Virus record (IMG/VR): IMGVR_UViG_3300037493_000551
Coordinates: 1-24,309 of that record
Direction: 5' to 3' (one strand)
Source: a virus
DNA: 24,309 nt
In this document: positions 1 to 6,948 of the stretch, in pieces
Layout: every line of letters starts with the position of its first letter
How positions within the stretch are numbered: the first letter of the stretch is position 1
The notes under the pieces: model-generated
Databases searched by the model: none
What the model saw: only the letters and a program-made list of their open reading frames with translations
Told to the model about the DNA's origin: nothing
Position numbers and translations under genes: made by a program

Positions 1-1138
1 AGCTGTCATCTGTAAAGTATTCTTTCTTGATGTAGGTTGCCGCATACCTAATGGCATCCATAGCATCATCCCAAAGTTTGACAGGCTCATCTGTGATTTG
101 GTCACCTATTTTCTTCCACTTATAATTTTCGTATTCTTTCTTGATTGCTGGATGGTCCTCACAGAATATACCAAAGGTTTTAATGTTATCTATCCCTTGC
201 TTGACTACCTTGTTAGCATTCTCAATGTAATAGCCAGCTCTATCAATTTCAGCTATTGTCTCAGGTCGAGAGTAGTCAGCTAGTATGTTGATGCTCTTCT
301 CAATGCCTAACTGGTCCATTCTTGCGATTAGGTCAGTAGTGGTCAAGTAGCTCTCGTAGATGACTGGCTCAATGTAGATGTCTTTGTCTCTCCAGTAAAC
401 TCTGACCAATGCAGTAGGGTGATTGTATCCAAAGTCTAAGCCGTACACATAAGACGTGAACTTAGCAGGTCTATGCTTGACAAATGACCAATTAGAGTAG
501 ATGTTACTTTTGCTGATAGCTTTCTCTCCTAGTGCGTAGATTTGATACTGTGCCTCATCTGTCCTCTTCAAGTCTTCAATCTGTCGCTTGATTGACTCAG
601 GTAGGAAGGGATTGTCTTTATAAGTTGACTTGATTAGGATTGACTCTTCTACTGGTAGCTCATACAGCCACGAGTTACTCTCAGATGGATTGTAGTCAAA
701 GATTAGCTTTCCTTCTGTCCTCATGTTGAGCTGAGTGAAGTCATCATAGTACAGTTCATTGGCTTCATTACACCAGGCAAGGTCTCTCTTTCTACCTCTT
801 ATCTTTTGTTCGTCATCAACTGAGAAAAACTCAACTATTGAGCCATTGCCAAATGTGTAGATGTGTTCTGACTTATTATGCCTTGCCACGTCATAAATAT
901 CAAGTGTCTTCATAATCTCTAAGAAGTCACGCATGACAGTTGCTCTCAATGCTGGGAAAGTCTTACGAATGATTGACACTACCTTGTTAGGATTCTGCAA
1001 GCAATAGACTATAATCAACTGGCATAGTGAGTAGGTCTTACTTGACCTTGAGCCACCCTCATTGATTATAAATCTATACTCAGGGCTATTGAGTGCCTCG
1101 TGATTCTTTTGAAAGATTACAGTTGAATTTAACTCCAT
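1..1138 (-). CDS. terL: Terminase large subunit (partial, C-terminus beyond the left edge)
   Basis: This is the packaging motor ATPase and nuclease that pumps phage DNA into the prohead through the portal. About 379 residues are visible, reading from an ATG at 1136-1138 to the window edge with no stop. The Walker A-like motif GGSRSSKTYS lies at residues 28-37. A Walker B-like segment, DLAWCNEANE, at about 119-128 carries the catalytic Glu. The C-terminal nuclease begins at YGLDFGYNHPTAL (about residue 230), whose Asp is a likely metal ligand, followed by ILADYSRPETIAEI with a second Asp. These motifs fit the PBSX/Terminase_3-type large subunits. The small subunit lies 48 bases upstream. The family is usually a little over 400 residues, so only the C-terminal end should be missing. 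The family call is secure; the exact subfamily is my inference. Confidence 0.95.
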   Translation of the reverse strand, partial: MELNSTVIFQKNHEALNSPEYRFIINEGGSRSSKTYSLCQLIIVYCLQNPNKVVSIIRKTFPALRATVMRDFLEIMKTLDIYDVARHNKSEHIYTFGNGSIVEFFSVDDEQKIRGRKRDLAWCNEANELYYDDFTQLNMRTEGKLIFDYNPSESNSWLYELPVEESILIKSTYKDNPFLPESIKRQIEDLKRTDEAQYQIYALGEKAISKSNIYSNWSFVKHRPAKFTSYVYGLDFGYNHPTALVRVYWRDKDIYIEPVIYESYLTTTDLIARMDQLGIEKSINILADYSRPETIAEIDRAGYYIENANKVVKQGIDNIKTFGIFCEDHPAIKKEYENYKWKKIGDQITDEPVKLWDDAMDAIRYAATYIKKEYFTDDS

Positions 1139-1186
1139 AGACAAATCATACCACTATTGTAGTACTTATATTATTATTTATTAAGA

Positions 1187-1615
1187 TTACTCCCCTTTAT
1201 TAGAAGTAATAATATTAACCTTTATCTCAGATACAGATTCACCTTTTGATGTGGTATCAACTCTCTCAGTCAGGTTGTTTAGTCTTTGAGTTATGGATGG
1301 ATTGTATTGACCAACCATACCACCTTCAATCTGATCATGTCGGATGGCTTCCTCTATGCGTGTGCAGATTGTGGCATATTCAGAATATCTATTCTCCTTA
1401 TTTGAAAAATAATCAGTTACTGTACATCCATTATCAGCAGCATAACTTCTGAAACCTACTTGAGTCAATGGCCTTTCTAATGGTATAGCAGTTGCCTCAC
1501 CAGTTTTATTAGAAAGTGAGTATTGATATCTAGGATTAGCTTTGCACCAATCTCTGTAAGATACAAATAGTTCCCACATTTTCTCAGGAGTCTCTATGTA
1601 TTTATGCTTCGGCAT
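1187..1615 (-). CDS. terS: Terminase small subunit, gp3-package-like
   Basis: This 142-residue protein probably recognises phage DNA and loads the large terminase. The N-terminal MPKHKYIETPEKMWELF, the aromatic-rich YRDWCKANPRYQYS and the PLTQVGFRSYAADNG region (about residues 49-63, a likely helix-turn-helix) resemble small terminases of the P22 gp3-package type that I recall from Bacteroidota phages. The segment at 107-125 (PSITQRLNNLTERVDTTSK) matches the usual short C-terminal tail of the group. It lies directly upstream of the large subunit and overlaps the end of the preceding gene by 14 bases, so the two are translationally linked. The position next to terL strengthens the call. Confidence 0.85.
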   Translation of the reverse strand: MPKHKYIETPEKMWELFVSYRDWCKANPRYQYSLSNKTGEATAIPLERPLTQVGFRSYAADNGCTVTDYFSNKENRYSEYATICTRIEEAIRHDQIEGGMVGQYNPSITQRLNNLTERVDTTSKGESVSEIKVNIITSNKGE

Positions 1616-1865
1616 CTTCTTGAGTTACCTTCTTAGTGCGTTTCTTTTTAACTGGCACGTCTTCCACTGCTGTGTATTCAATTACAGTTGGCTCAGGAGC
1701 TGTAGCAGTCACTACCTCTTCAAAGATGTGCTTAAGTCCAATTGTCTGATAGTATTTCACTTTGCTTAGGTCAAGGTTATCTACTACGATAGTCTTAGTA
1801 CCTTTAAATCTGTCATAGATTTTCACTGTTTTACCTAAGAATTCTGGTTTAATTGTGTATTCCAT
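1602..1865 (-). CDS. Small protein of unknown function heading the terminase unit
   Basis: I do not recognise this 87-residue protein. The first 50 residues look like a short beta-rich fold (FLGKTVKIYDRFKGTKTIVVDNLDLS), followed by an acidic/Thr-rich linker and a Lys-rich tail (PVKKKRTKKVTQEDAEA). It overlaps the small terminase start by 14 bases and is the first gene of the terminase unit, 17 bases downstream of a copy of the TACAATATAG late motif. A DNA-contacting or packaging accessory role would suit the basic tail and the position, but that is inference only. Confidence 0.7.
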   Translation of the reverse strand: MEYTIKPEFLGKTVKIYDRFKGTKTIVVDNLDLSKVKYYQTIGLKHIFEEVVTATAPEPTVIEYTAVEDVPVKKKRTKKVTQEDAEA

Positions 1866-1869
1866 AATA

Positions 1870-2409
1870 TTAGTCTTTATACCTATATTGTATCTCTTTT
1901 ATATTTTGTTTTATTTCTTTGATTAGAAAGAATGCCGATGTGCTATTGATGTTAAAGTACTTAGCCAGTGCAGTCTGAGTTGAGTGCCCTTTGTCATAGT
2001 ATGCCTCAAATATAATCTTTTTTATCCTATCATCTAGTGAATTTCTGTAGATTTCAACCATTGCCTTCTTGAAATTGTAGCTATCCTCTAGATTTACTTT
2101 GTGCTCAATGTCAGATGGATCATCTAGTGAGTCACCTAAGTATTCGTGTGACCTGTAAATATCATCTTTCTTTGTCCTTGAGCCTTGCGTCCAGATTAGC
2201 TCGTACTTGATTGTGTTGAGTAGATAGCTCTTAGCCTTATCTTGTGTTACATTCTCCATTTGTAGCTTAGCACAATGAATGTAAGCATTATTTATCACAG
2301 CATCGGCTTCAATTGAGCTAGGTATTTTAAGTCGCTGAATGAAGTGCTTTGTGTATTTGAGCACCTCTGTGTAGTTATTCTGCAAGTATTGATCAAGCAT
2401 TCTTTTCAT
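1870..2409 (-). CDS. Sigma-70-family-like protein, possible late-gene regulator
   Basis: This 179-residue protein has the layout of a small two-domain sigma factor. A helical segment at about 34-85, including DAVINNAYIHCAKLQ and KSYLLNTIKYELIWTQGSR, resembles region 2. After an acidic linker (93-110), residues 125-175 (DDRIKKIIFEAYYDKGHSTQTALAKYF...) look like a region 4 helix-turn-helix. The family would bind host RNA polymerase and redirect it. It is encoded just before the terminase unit, as late regulators often are. It overlaps the end of the preceding small gene by 17 bases. The similarity is weak and read by eye; a non-sigma DNA-binding protein is the alternative. Confidence 0.6.
   Translation of the reverse strand: MKRMLDQYLQNNYTEVLKYTKHFIQRLKIPSSIEADAVINNAYIHCAKLQMENVTQDKAKSYLLNTIKYELIWTQGSRTKKDDIYRSHEYLGDSLDDPSDIEHKVNLEDSYNFKKAMVEIYRNSLDDRIKKIIFEAYYDKGHSTQTALAKYFNINSTSAFFLIKEIKQNIKEIQYRYKD
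1883..1892 (-). promoter_or_regulatory. Late-motif copy A (TACAATATAG)
   Basis: On the minus strand this reads TACAATATAGGTAT and lies inside the last codons of the sigma-like gene. It shares 10 of 10 bases with the copies at 15150, 17722 and 22061. If TACAAT is a -10 box, transcription would begin near 1880, giving the terminase unit a leader of about 15 bases. No shared -35 box is visible. Confidence 0.5.
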
Positions 2410-2596
2410 ACCAGGATAAAAAGTCTTTAAACCATACCTTTCGTCTTACAGTAGAACAAAAGCACTCTTTATCCATTACCTTAGTAGCCATGAATTTAAC
2501 CATCTTAAGTTGTGATAGTGACCTCTTTGTCATAATCTCTTTCTCAGGTAGTGCGATGATTGATTCTACGAGTTGTATATCAGCTTCTGTAAGCAT
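2393..2596 (-). CDS. Small protein of unknown function (Cys/Arg motif)
   Basis: I chose the ATG at 2594-2596, giving 67 residues (MLTEADIQLVESIIALPEKE...). A longer reading from 2680 would run over almost the whole end of the upstream membrane-protein gene, and its extra 28 residues look out of frame. The C-terminal part, DKECFCSTVRRKVWFKDFLSWY, has a CxC pair and many basic and aromatic residues and could contact nucleic acid. It sits between a DUF1360-like membrane protein and the sigma-like gene and overlaps both (31 and 17 bases). Function unknown. Confidence 0.65.
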   Translation of the reverse strand: MLTEADIQLVESIIALPEKEIMTKRSLSQLKMVKFMATKVMDKECFCSTVRRKVWFKDFLSWYEKNA

Positions 2597-2793
2597 ACGG
2601 CTGTGAGTGATGTGGCACAAGCCACAGTGAATGATTGTGAATAGATTAATGCAGTCCAAAATGACATACACTTCCAGCATCCTAGAGCAGTGTGTAGCCA
2701 GTCAGGTAGAATGAATTTGTTAATGAAGTTCTGAATTGGCTCGAAGTTAACAAACCACCAACTAACTACCAATGAAGTAAAGAATGCTGTCAT
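2566..2793 (-). CDS. DUF1360-like small membrane protein
   Basis: This 75-residue protein has a hydrophobic N-terminal helix (about residues 3-17), the motif LGCWKCMSFWTALIYSQ at about 38-54 and a second hydrophobic stretch at 48-68. A CxxC followed by SFW at the start of a membrane helix is characteristic of the DUF1360 family, found in bacteria and many phages, whose function is not known. It is probably an inner-membrane protein of the infected cell. The 3' end overlaps the next small gene by 31 bases. Confidence 0.65.
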   Translation of the reverse strand: MTAFFTSLVVSWWFVNFEPIQNFINKFILPDWLHTALGCWKCMSFWTALIYSQSFTVACATSLTAVCLQKLIYNS

Positions 2794-2805
2794 AGTGTAA
2801 AGATA

Positions 2806-3036
2806 CTAATTTTGTTGAATGTACCATTTAAACCACTTATCATAGAATACATCTGTGACAGTCTTACCATTTAGAAACCTAGATAAGTTAGCATTGTTTA
2901 CTTTCATGTCCTCAGCTATGTGCACTTTTAAGTATCTGTTTGTGATTCTTTGATTAGTTTGCTCCACCATCCACTGCTTGATGGAAAAGTCCTTAGTAGT
3001 CGCGATAGTGATTGTATAAATCTCTGATGAATCCAT
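2806..3036 (-). CDS. Small helix-turn-helix-like protein
   Basis: A 76-residue protein. Residues 40-60 (IAEDMKVNNANLSRFLNGKTV) look like a Cro/repressor-type helix-turn-helix, with ANLSRFLNG as recognition helix. A sequence-specific DNA-binding role is inferred. The ATG at 3036 overlaps the preceding 59-codon gene by 44 bases. An internal ATG at 2970 would avoid that overlap and still retain the helix-turn-helix, so the true start is uncertain. Confidence 0.55.
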   Translation of the reverse strand: MDSSEIYTITIATTKDFSIKQWMVEQTNQRITNRYLKVHIAEDMKVNNANLSRFLNGKTVTDVFYDKWFKWYIQQN

Positions 3037-3172
3037 GAATAAAATAAATTAGTATTAGTATTGAAACGATTGTCAATCCTCTCTTGCCGAGGAAGTAGTG
3101 CATGCCATAGAAAAATAGCCCAAAGGTAGCCATTAAGCATAGCACTACTATGATGTACTTAACTAGTCTCAT
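2993..3172 (-). CDS. 59-residue membrane protein
   Basis: The ATG at 3170-3172 shares a base with the stop of the upstream DUF3127 gene (TAATG), so it should be translated by reinitiation. The product is 59 residues with two likely transmembrane helices: one near residues 5-22 (KYIIVVLCLMATFGLFFYG), then a basic GKRG turn, then one near 33-48 (LTIVSILILIYFIHGF). It ends in a charged tail. I recognise no family. The stop-start overlap, the sensible hydrophobic pattern and the basic loop argue that it is real. Confidence 0.6.
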   Translation of the reverse strand: MRLVKYIIVVLCLMATFGLFFYGMHYFLGKRGLTIVSILILIYFIHGFIRDLYNHYRDY

Positions 3173-3453
3173 TAGAATAGCTTAGAGATAACTTTTAGAG
3201 CATTTAAACTGACATAGTGTGTGCCATTGTATTCTCTGCCTCTCAGCTCAAATGTCACCTCTACTGTATCATTTACCTGGATAAAGTCTAGTAGGTCGAT
3301 GTTGTCATTGACTAACTGAAATTTCACCTCTTGAGGGTATTTGTCCTCAGGCTGTCCTACTCTTAGGATAAATTCTTGTACCTTGAATTTTTCAGATACT
3401 TGTTTCGCTGGCAACTTATTAATGATTGCTCCTTCTTGTGTGTGTTGATTCAT
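3172..3453 (-). CDS. DUF3127-like OB-fold protein, putative single-strand DNA binder
   Basis: A 93-residue protein matching the DUF3127 pattern: FKVQEFILRVG (about 23-33), YPQEVKFQLVNDNIDLLDFIQVNDTVEVTF (39-68), then LRGREYNGTHYVSLNALKVIS (70-90). This family is largely from Bacteroidota, is predicted to be an OB fold, and resembles single-strand DNA-binding proteins. A role in phage replication or recombination fits, since annealing protein and exonuclease genes lie upstream in the same direction. An intrinsic terminator precedes the gene and I see no clear promoter after it, so expression may depend on readthrough. The residue pattern makes the family call fairly firm; the biochemical role is inferred. 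Confidence 0.75.
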   Translation of the reverse strand: MNQHTQEGAIINKLPAKQVSEKFKVQEFILRVGQPEDKYPQEVKFQLVNDNIDLLDFIQVNDTVEVTFELRGREYNGTHYVSLNALKVISKLF

Positions 3454-3474
3454 ATTATTTGTTTAATTATTACT

Positions 3475-3534
3475 TTAAAAAACCCCTCCAACTGTATTTT
3501 AATTTAATTGCCAGATTTCGAGTTACTGGAGGGG
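3475..3534 (-). terminator. Intrinsic terminator before the DUF3127 gene
   Basis: On the minus strand CCCCTCCA (3527-3534) pairs with TGGAGGGG (3483-3490) across a 36-base loop, with further wobble pairing possible. It is followed directly by a run of T. It would end or reduce transcription coming from the small ORFs at 3553-4117. The long loop makes it unusual. Confidence 0.65.
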
Positions 3535-3552
3535 CTAGGTTTTCTCAGGTAC

Positions 3553-3765
3553 CTATACTATTTTTTCAGGGAATGGATTTTCAAGTCTCATTTTTGCTAC
3601 TTCAATCTCTGCTCTTATTGTCAGAGCTTTTGCATACTCATCAGCCATAGATGCTATAGTTGAATAAGGATGTACGTACTCAGCTTCATAGCCATTTCCG
3701 ATTGCTGATAACAAGCCTTGCATTGCAGCAATCATTGCTTGTTGATAAAATTCTTTTTCTGTCAT
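3553..3765 (-). CDS. Small protein of unknown function
   Basis: A 70-residue, probably all-helical protein (MTEKEFYQQAMIAAMQGLLSA... ...MADEYAKALTIRAEIEVAKM). Small phage proteins with an AxxYAxAL helix are common in siphovirus early regions, but I know no function. The ATG overlaps the stop of the 58-residue ORF upstream (AAAATGAC). It is the last gene before the intrinsic terminator at 3475-3534. Confidence 0.7.
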   Translation of the reverse strand: MTEKEFYQQAMIAAMQGLLSAIGNGYEAEYVHPYSTIASMADEYAKALTIRAEIEVAKMRLENPFPEKIV

Positions 3766-3938
3766 TTTGCTAATTTATATAGGTTTAAAAATCTTGCAGT
3801 AGTGCACTTGAATTCATTGATTGGATTGTCAGTGCTAGCCTGAGTTACTTGATAAATCACCATGCCAGCCTTATTTGAGATTGGCATCACTAACTGCTCT
3901 CTAGTTAGGTTCTTGTATAACTTGTTAACTTCTATCAT
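3762..3938 (-). CDS. 58-residue protein of unknown function
   Basis: This reading frame fills the gap between two accepted small genes and is linked to both by ATGA-type overlaps: its start overlaps the stop of the gene ending at 3935, and its stop overlaps the next start at 3765. The product begins MIEVNKLYKNLTREQLVMPI and ends FLNLYKLAK. It has no membrane segment or recognised motif. Its integrity and junctions are the evidence that it is real. Confidence 0.65.
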   Translation of the reverse strand: MIEVNKLYKNLTREQLVMPISNKAGMVIYQVTQASTDNPINEFKCTTARFLNLYKLAK

Positions 3939-4117
3939 TTTACTTTGTTTAAATTGTTAAATTCTTCTTTGCTTACCTTCCTAACATCTAGCTGGTCAAT
4001 ATTGTCTGTGATTAAAATGCAATAGTCATGACCTGACTTGTTGAATGTCTTAGCTGAGTAGCGAGCATACTTGAGATTTTCTAGGCTTGACTCAATAATG
4101 AAGTAGGATTTTTCCAT
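3935..4117 (-). CDS. 60-residue protein of unknown function
   Basis: The product, beginning MEKSYFIIESSLENLKYARY, has a predicted beta-alpha-beta character and no recognised motif. It follows the exonuclease gene by one base and is coupled to the next ORF by an ATGA overlap. Position suggests an accessory of the recombination operon; no function is assigned. Confidence 0.65.
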   Translation of the reverse strand: MEKSYFIIESSLENLKYARYSAKTFNKSGHDYCILITDNIDQLDVRKVSKEEFNNLNKVK

Positions 4118-4118
4118 C

Positions 4119-4739
4119 TTACTTAGATTTTAATTGTTCAATATATTCATTGTAGTAATTAGTGCAGTTGTACAGTCTCTCTGCTATCTTTTCCTCATCA
4201 TCTTGGCTGTAAGTATACTCAAGCACTGTGATTCGTTTCTTAGGATCAATGTGAGATACCTTGTGGATTGATTTGTTATCCCAATCTGAAAGTAAGAAGT
4301 CATCTGTATCAATCATGCAGTAGATTAGCTCAGCTGATTGCTTATCACAAAGCATCATGTAGCCTCTTAGTTGCCATTCATAATCTTTGTTAATTCCTTC
4401 TGCTGATATAGCTGGGAAAGTCTCTAATGACCATGAAGTCTTAATGTCAATGATTGAATTGTCCAGGATGATGTCAGGAGTACCGATTAGATAATCATTC
4501 TCTATAGTGTCTTCATTCTTGATGTAGAAAGTGTCTCTGACCTGATTGACTAGCTCAATTGATTCATGCTCCCAGTCAGTGCCTTTCTGCATTGCTTTTG
4601 TAGAGATAAAAGAATTGTAGCCAAAGAAGTCTTCTTTTGCCTTGTTAGCTATGTAAGACTTAGTAGTCTGACTTAATAACTCTGACTTAGTTCTTGACTC
4701 AGTCATGAGCTTACCTAGTGATGATGGATGCCATTTCAT
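4119..4739 (-). CDS. PD-(D/E)XK exonuclease of a phage recombination pair
   Basis: This 206-residue nuclease probably resects double-stranded DNA ends to feed the ERF annealing protein encoded next to it, as lambda Exo does for Beta. Visible motifs: an early acidic position in WEHESIEL (residues 56-63), the metal-binding Asp in GTPDIIL (Asp89), the catalytic D-x-K of IIDIKTSW (Asp98, Lys100) and a downstream QLRGYM (123-128). This order is that of YqaJ/lambda-Exo/Cas4-type PD-(D/E)XK nucleases. The ATG overlaps the ERF stop by four bases. Length is near the family's usual 200 or so. Confidence 0.85.
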   Translation of the reverse strand: MKWHPSSLGKLMTESRTKSELLSQTTKSYIANKAKEDFFGYNSFISTKAMQKGTDWEHESIELVNQVRDTFYIKNEDTIENDYLIGTPDIILDNSIIDIKTSWSLETFPAISAEGINKDYEWQLRGYMMLCDKQSAELIYCMIDTDDFLLSDWDNKSIHKVSHIDPKKRITVLEYTYSQDDEEKIAERLYNCTNYYNEYIEQLKSK

Positions 4740-5239
4740 AATGCTTGTAGTTGTTGTTTGGTTAATAAAAAATCTGCTTTCAATTTCTCTGCTGTGTACT
4801 TGCCTGACTCGATTGATTTAAGAGCCTCTTTGAATCTGTCATCTGTAAGTGATGGCTTAGCTGATGCACTAGCACTATTACCATCATCATCTACAGCTTG
4901 CAAGCTCAAAAGTGATTGAAGTGTAGCTCTACGATAGTAAGTAGTAGCTCCTATCATTTTCTGTGGATCAATGTTGTCAGGTAGAGTTAACCAGCTTTCA
5001 ATCATTTCACCAGTCTCAATGTCAATTATCTGAGTGCTCAGAATCTTATCATGGATAGGTTGTAACAGGAGCAGTCCATTCTCGTGAAGGATTGGCTCAA
5101 CTGTTTCTAGCAATGCGTTGATGTCTGCATAGCTCTTTTTAAAGTGAGGATTGGTGGAGTTCTTAACTACCTTGCCGATGCTCATTTTTGCCTTGTGAAT
5201 TTTGATCCACAATGACACTTTGGTTACTTCGTTTTGCAT
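4736..5239 (-). CDS. erf: ERF-family single-strand annealing protein
   Basis: A 167-residue recombinase that would anneal complementary single strands during phage recombination or genome circularisation. The ERF core is plain: NPHFKKSYADINALLETVEPILHENGL split over residues 30-56, and GATTYYRRATLQSLLSLQAVDDDGN over about 97-121. A lysine-rich helical tail follows. It is the first gene after a host-type promoter at 5261-5291 and is translationally coupled to the PD-(D/E)XK nuclease, forming a standard annealing-protein/exonuclease pair. Confidence 0.9.
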   Translation of the reverse strand: MQNEVTKVSLWIKIHKAKMSIGKVVKNSTNPHFKKSYADINALLETVEPILHENGLLLLQPIHDKILSTQIIDIETGEMIESWLTLPDNIDPQKMIGATTYYRRATLQSLLSLQAVDDDGNSASASAKPSLTDDRFKEALKSIESGKYTAEKLKADFLLTKQQLQAL

Positions 5240-5260
5240 ATATATTTATTTAATTGTTTA

Positions 5261-5291
5261 CAAATGTAATAATATTTTTTAGTTGTGCAAC
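5261..5291 (-). promoter_or_regulatory. Bacteroidota-type promoter for the recombination operon
   Basis: On the minus strand the -33 element GTTG (5288-5291) is separated by 19 bases from TACATTTG (5261-5268), which matches the TAnnTTTG -7 consensus. Transcription would begin near 5255, just ahead of erf (ATG at 5239). Confidence 0.7.
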
Positions 5292-5293
5292 TA
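5280..5293. promoter_or_regulatory. Inverted repeat over the -33 box, operator candidate
   Basis: TAGTTG and CAACTA are perfect inverted arms separated by TG. The repeat lies over the -33 element of the erf promoter, where a bound repressor would block RNA polymerase. The repressor is not identified. Confidence 0.45.
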
Positions 5294-5299
5294 TTTTTA

Positions 5300-5506
5300 T
5301 TAAAATAATTCAATATACCACCATTTAGGCTCAATTATCTGACCGATATAATCATCATCTGTATAGTCTTCACCATTCCAAATGACCTGAGTTACTTTGT
5401 AGTATTCAACTCCACCAAAGCTATTGAGCTTCACTACCTCACCTACAAAGTAGCAGTCAGTGTCTTCTGTGTCTTTAATTTTATCTCCTATTTTCAGCAT
5501 CTTCAT
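5300..5506 (-). CDS. Small beta-rich protein of unknown function
   Basis: A 68-residue acidic protein beginning MKMLKIGDKIKDTEDTDC. The alternation of GDKI, FVGEVVKL, EYYKVTQVIW and WWYIELF suggests a small SH3- or KOW-like barrel. No function is known to me. Two Met codons (5506 and 5500) are possible starts. It overlaps the end of the 54-residue upstream gene by 26 bases and lies just before the erf promoter. Confidence 0.6.
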   Translation of the reverse strand: MKMLKIGDKIKDTEDTDCYFVGEVVKLNSFGGVEYYKVTQVIWNGEDYTDDDYIGQIIEPKWWYIELF

Positions 5507-5645
5507 TTAATTTCATGCACATTTCACAATATTTAATCAATTTATCTAGTGCTATCCCTATCTCAGTAGGATGTGGCTGTGGAATTTCAGCTCCTCTTCT
5601 CCATTCTTGAAAGTTCTTAATGAAGTCTAAGTCTTCTTGTGTCAT
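5481..5645 (-). CDS. 54-residue phage protein with an EWRRG motif
   Basis: The product begins MTQEDLDFIKNFQEWRRGAE and continues with PQPHPTEIGIALDKLIKYCE. The pattern FQEWRRG...PTEIGxALD recurs in many small phage proteins, but I know no tested function. The ATG overlaps the upstream nuclease stop by ATGA, and the 3' end overlaps the next gene by 26 bases. Confidence 0.7.
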   Translation of the reverse strand: MTQEDLDFIKNFQEWRRGAEIPQPHPTEIGIALDKLIKYCEMCMKLNEDAENRR

Positions 5646-6115
5646 TGTGCTATAGTATTATACCATTCAATAAATGTATCAAAGTCTCTAGCAATGTAGT
5701 AGATGCCTCCAGCAGTCTCTATCTTATTCTGATATTGTTTTTGTACTTCTGACTGAACATCTCTACCATACTTGACCTCAATCTTGACTGACTTACCATT
5801 GATAATAGATGAGATGTCAGCAGTTCCTTTTGTACCTTGACCTTTTGTCCACTTACCGGGCAACTGTTTTGTGTAAGCTATCTCACCAGTTCCTACTTGA
5901 ATTTTTGCACCCTCTCTGTACTGTCCTTGACTACCTATCCTTTCAGCTTGGTTTCCAGTAGCATTGATGTAGAATATTATAGACTTAGTCAGGCTGTTAG
6001 CTGAGTTATCAGCCCACTCTGTTAGTGCTATGTATTTTGGATTCATGCTAGGATATTTAGCCATTGATGTCTCAAGCTCTAATGCTTTGAGTTTTGCTTT
6101 GTTTTCTTTGGTCAT
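5642..6115 (-). CDS. VRR-NUC-like PD-(D/E)XK nuclease
   Basis: A 157-residue protein whose C-terminal half carries a VRR-NUC pattern: KGTADISSIINGK (residues 96-108, Asp100), VKIEVKYG (110-117, Glu113 and Lys115), then QSEVQKQYQ (121-129) and GGIYYIARDFDTFIEWY (136-152). Standalone phage VRR-NUC proteins are thought to act on branched or flap DNA in replication and recombination. The N-terminal half is not recognised. It lies between a PAPS-reductase-like gene and the small EWRRG gene in one co-directional run. The catalytic residues are in the expected order, so I expect it to be active. Confidence 0.75.
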   Translation of the reverse strand: MTKENKAKLKALELETSMAKYPSMNPKYIALTEWADNSANSLTKSIIFYINATGNQAERIGSQGQYREGAKIQVGTGEIAYTKQLPGKWTKGQGTKGTADISSIINGKSVKIEVKYGRDVQSEVQKQYQNKIETAGGIYYIARDFDTFIEWYNTIAQ

Positions 6116-6120
6116 AGTTA

Positions 6121-6948
6121 TTAATTAAATGAGCACACACATTTGTCATCATCTGTGCTTAAATCCATTGTTAAAGTTTGTGGTAGTTGTGATAATTTAA
6201 CTAAATAATTTATAGACTTATGTCCTCTAAATGATGTGCTATTGTATTTCTGTTCTTGTTCATTGTACCAGTCAATAAATCGTGTGCCAAATCTAATATT
6301 TTCAATTAAATTATTGTCAGATTTTTTCCAGCACAGCTCACAATTGCCATACTTACCATGTAGATTTAATTTAAATTGTTCTTTATACCAGTATTTATTT
6401 AAGTCTAATTGAGATACTGGTGATTCAAAATCTGTTAATAAAGGAAATATTCTTTTTTTATCCTCTTTTATCTCAGCCCAGCTTATTCTTTTAGGCATGT
6501 CTTCTTTTCTAAATCCTATTGCTATTTTATAATTATTAACTCCAAAAATATCATTGCACAATTTTTTAGCTGGTGTTGTTTTTAAATTCTCAGAACAATA
6601 TGGTGCATTTTGATTCGGCAATCCTTTAAAAATACCTTTAGTCTTATGTTCAATCATGTTTGAAAAAGTTTTGGCACTCATGTCTAACTCATCCCATTCA
6701 ACAATATTATACTTTATACCAGTTCCTAAGTCATTAGAATAAACACCTTCAATCTTTATTAAAGGAATTTGCCAGTATTTTTCAATGTCTTTTAAGAATT
6801 GTATTGTTTCAGGCCGTTCCATTCCAGTATTGCAGAACACATAAACCTTTTTAAAATCTTTATACTTATCACTCAATTGAATGTGACGTGCCATCATAGC
6901 AGATGACCTACCACCTGAGATGGTGACCATTAGGTTTTCTTTTGTCAT
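6121..6948 (-). CDS. Phosphoadenosine phosphosulfate reductase-like protein
   Basis: A 275-residue member of the PP-loop ATPase/PAPS reductase superfamily. The PP-loop is VTISGGRSSAMM (residues 8-19), followed by VYVFCNTGMERPETIQFL (about 35-52). Later come YCSENLKTTPAKK, a central GFRKEDMPKR and a CxxC-like GNCELCWKKS segment, and the protein ends DDDKCVCSFN. Phages often carry such genes; proposed roles include sulfur metabolism and nucleic-acid thiolation, and the true substrate here is unknown. No dnd-type DNA phosphorothioation partners are visible. It overlaps the primase-helicase stop by four bases, so it belongs to the replication operon. Confidence 0.8.
   Translation of the reverse strand: MTKENLMVTISGGRSSAMMARHIQLSDKYKDFKKVYVFCNTGMERPETIQFLKDIEKYWQIPLIKIEGVYSNDLGTGIKYNIVEWDELDMSAKTFSNMIEHKTKGIFKGLPNQNAPYCSENLKTTPAKKLCNDIFGVNNYKIAIGFRKEDMPKRISWAEIKEDKKRIFPLLTDFESPVSQLDLNKYWYKEQFKLNLHGKYGNCELCWKKSDNNLIENIRFGTRFIDWYNEQEQKYNSTSFRGHKSINYLVKLSQLPQTLTMDLSTDDDKCVCSFN

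Noticed and set aside
98-283. Plus-strand ORFs opposite the terminase and other minus-strand genes (also 13401-13763, 21661-21903, 23412-23636)
   Set aside because: They lie entirely opposite well-supported genes and have hydrophobic or Ser/Leu-rich antisense composition with no motif.
2928-3140. 70-residue minus-strand ORF (MLNGYLWAIFLWHALLPRQ)
   Set aside because: It is a shadow of the 59-residue membrane protein and the helix-turn-helix gene; composition is poor after residue 20.
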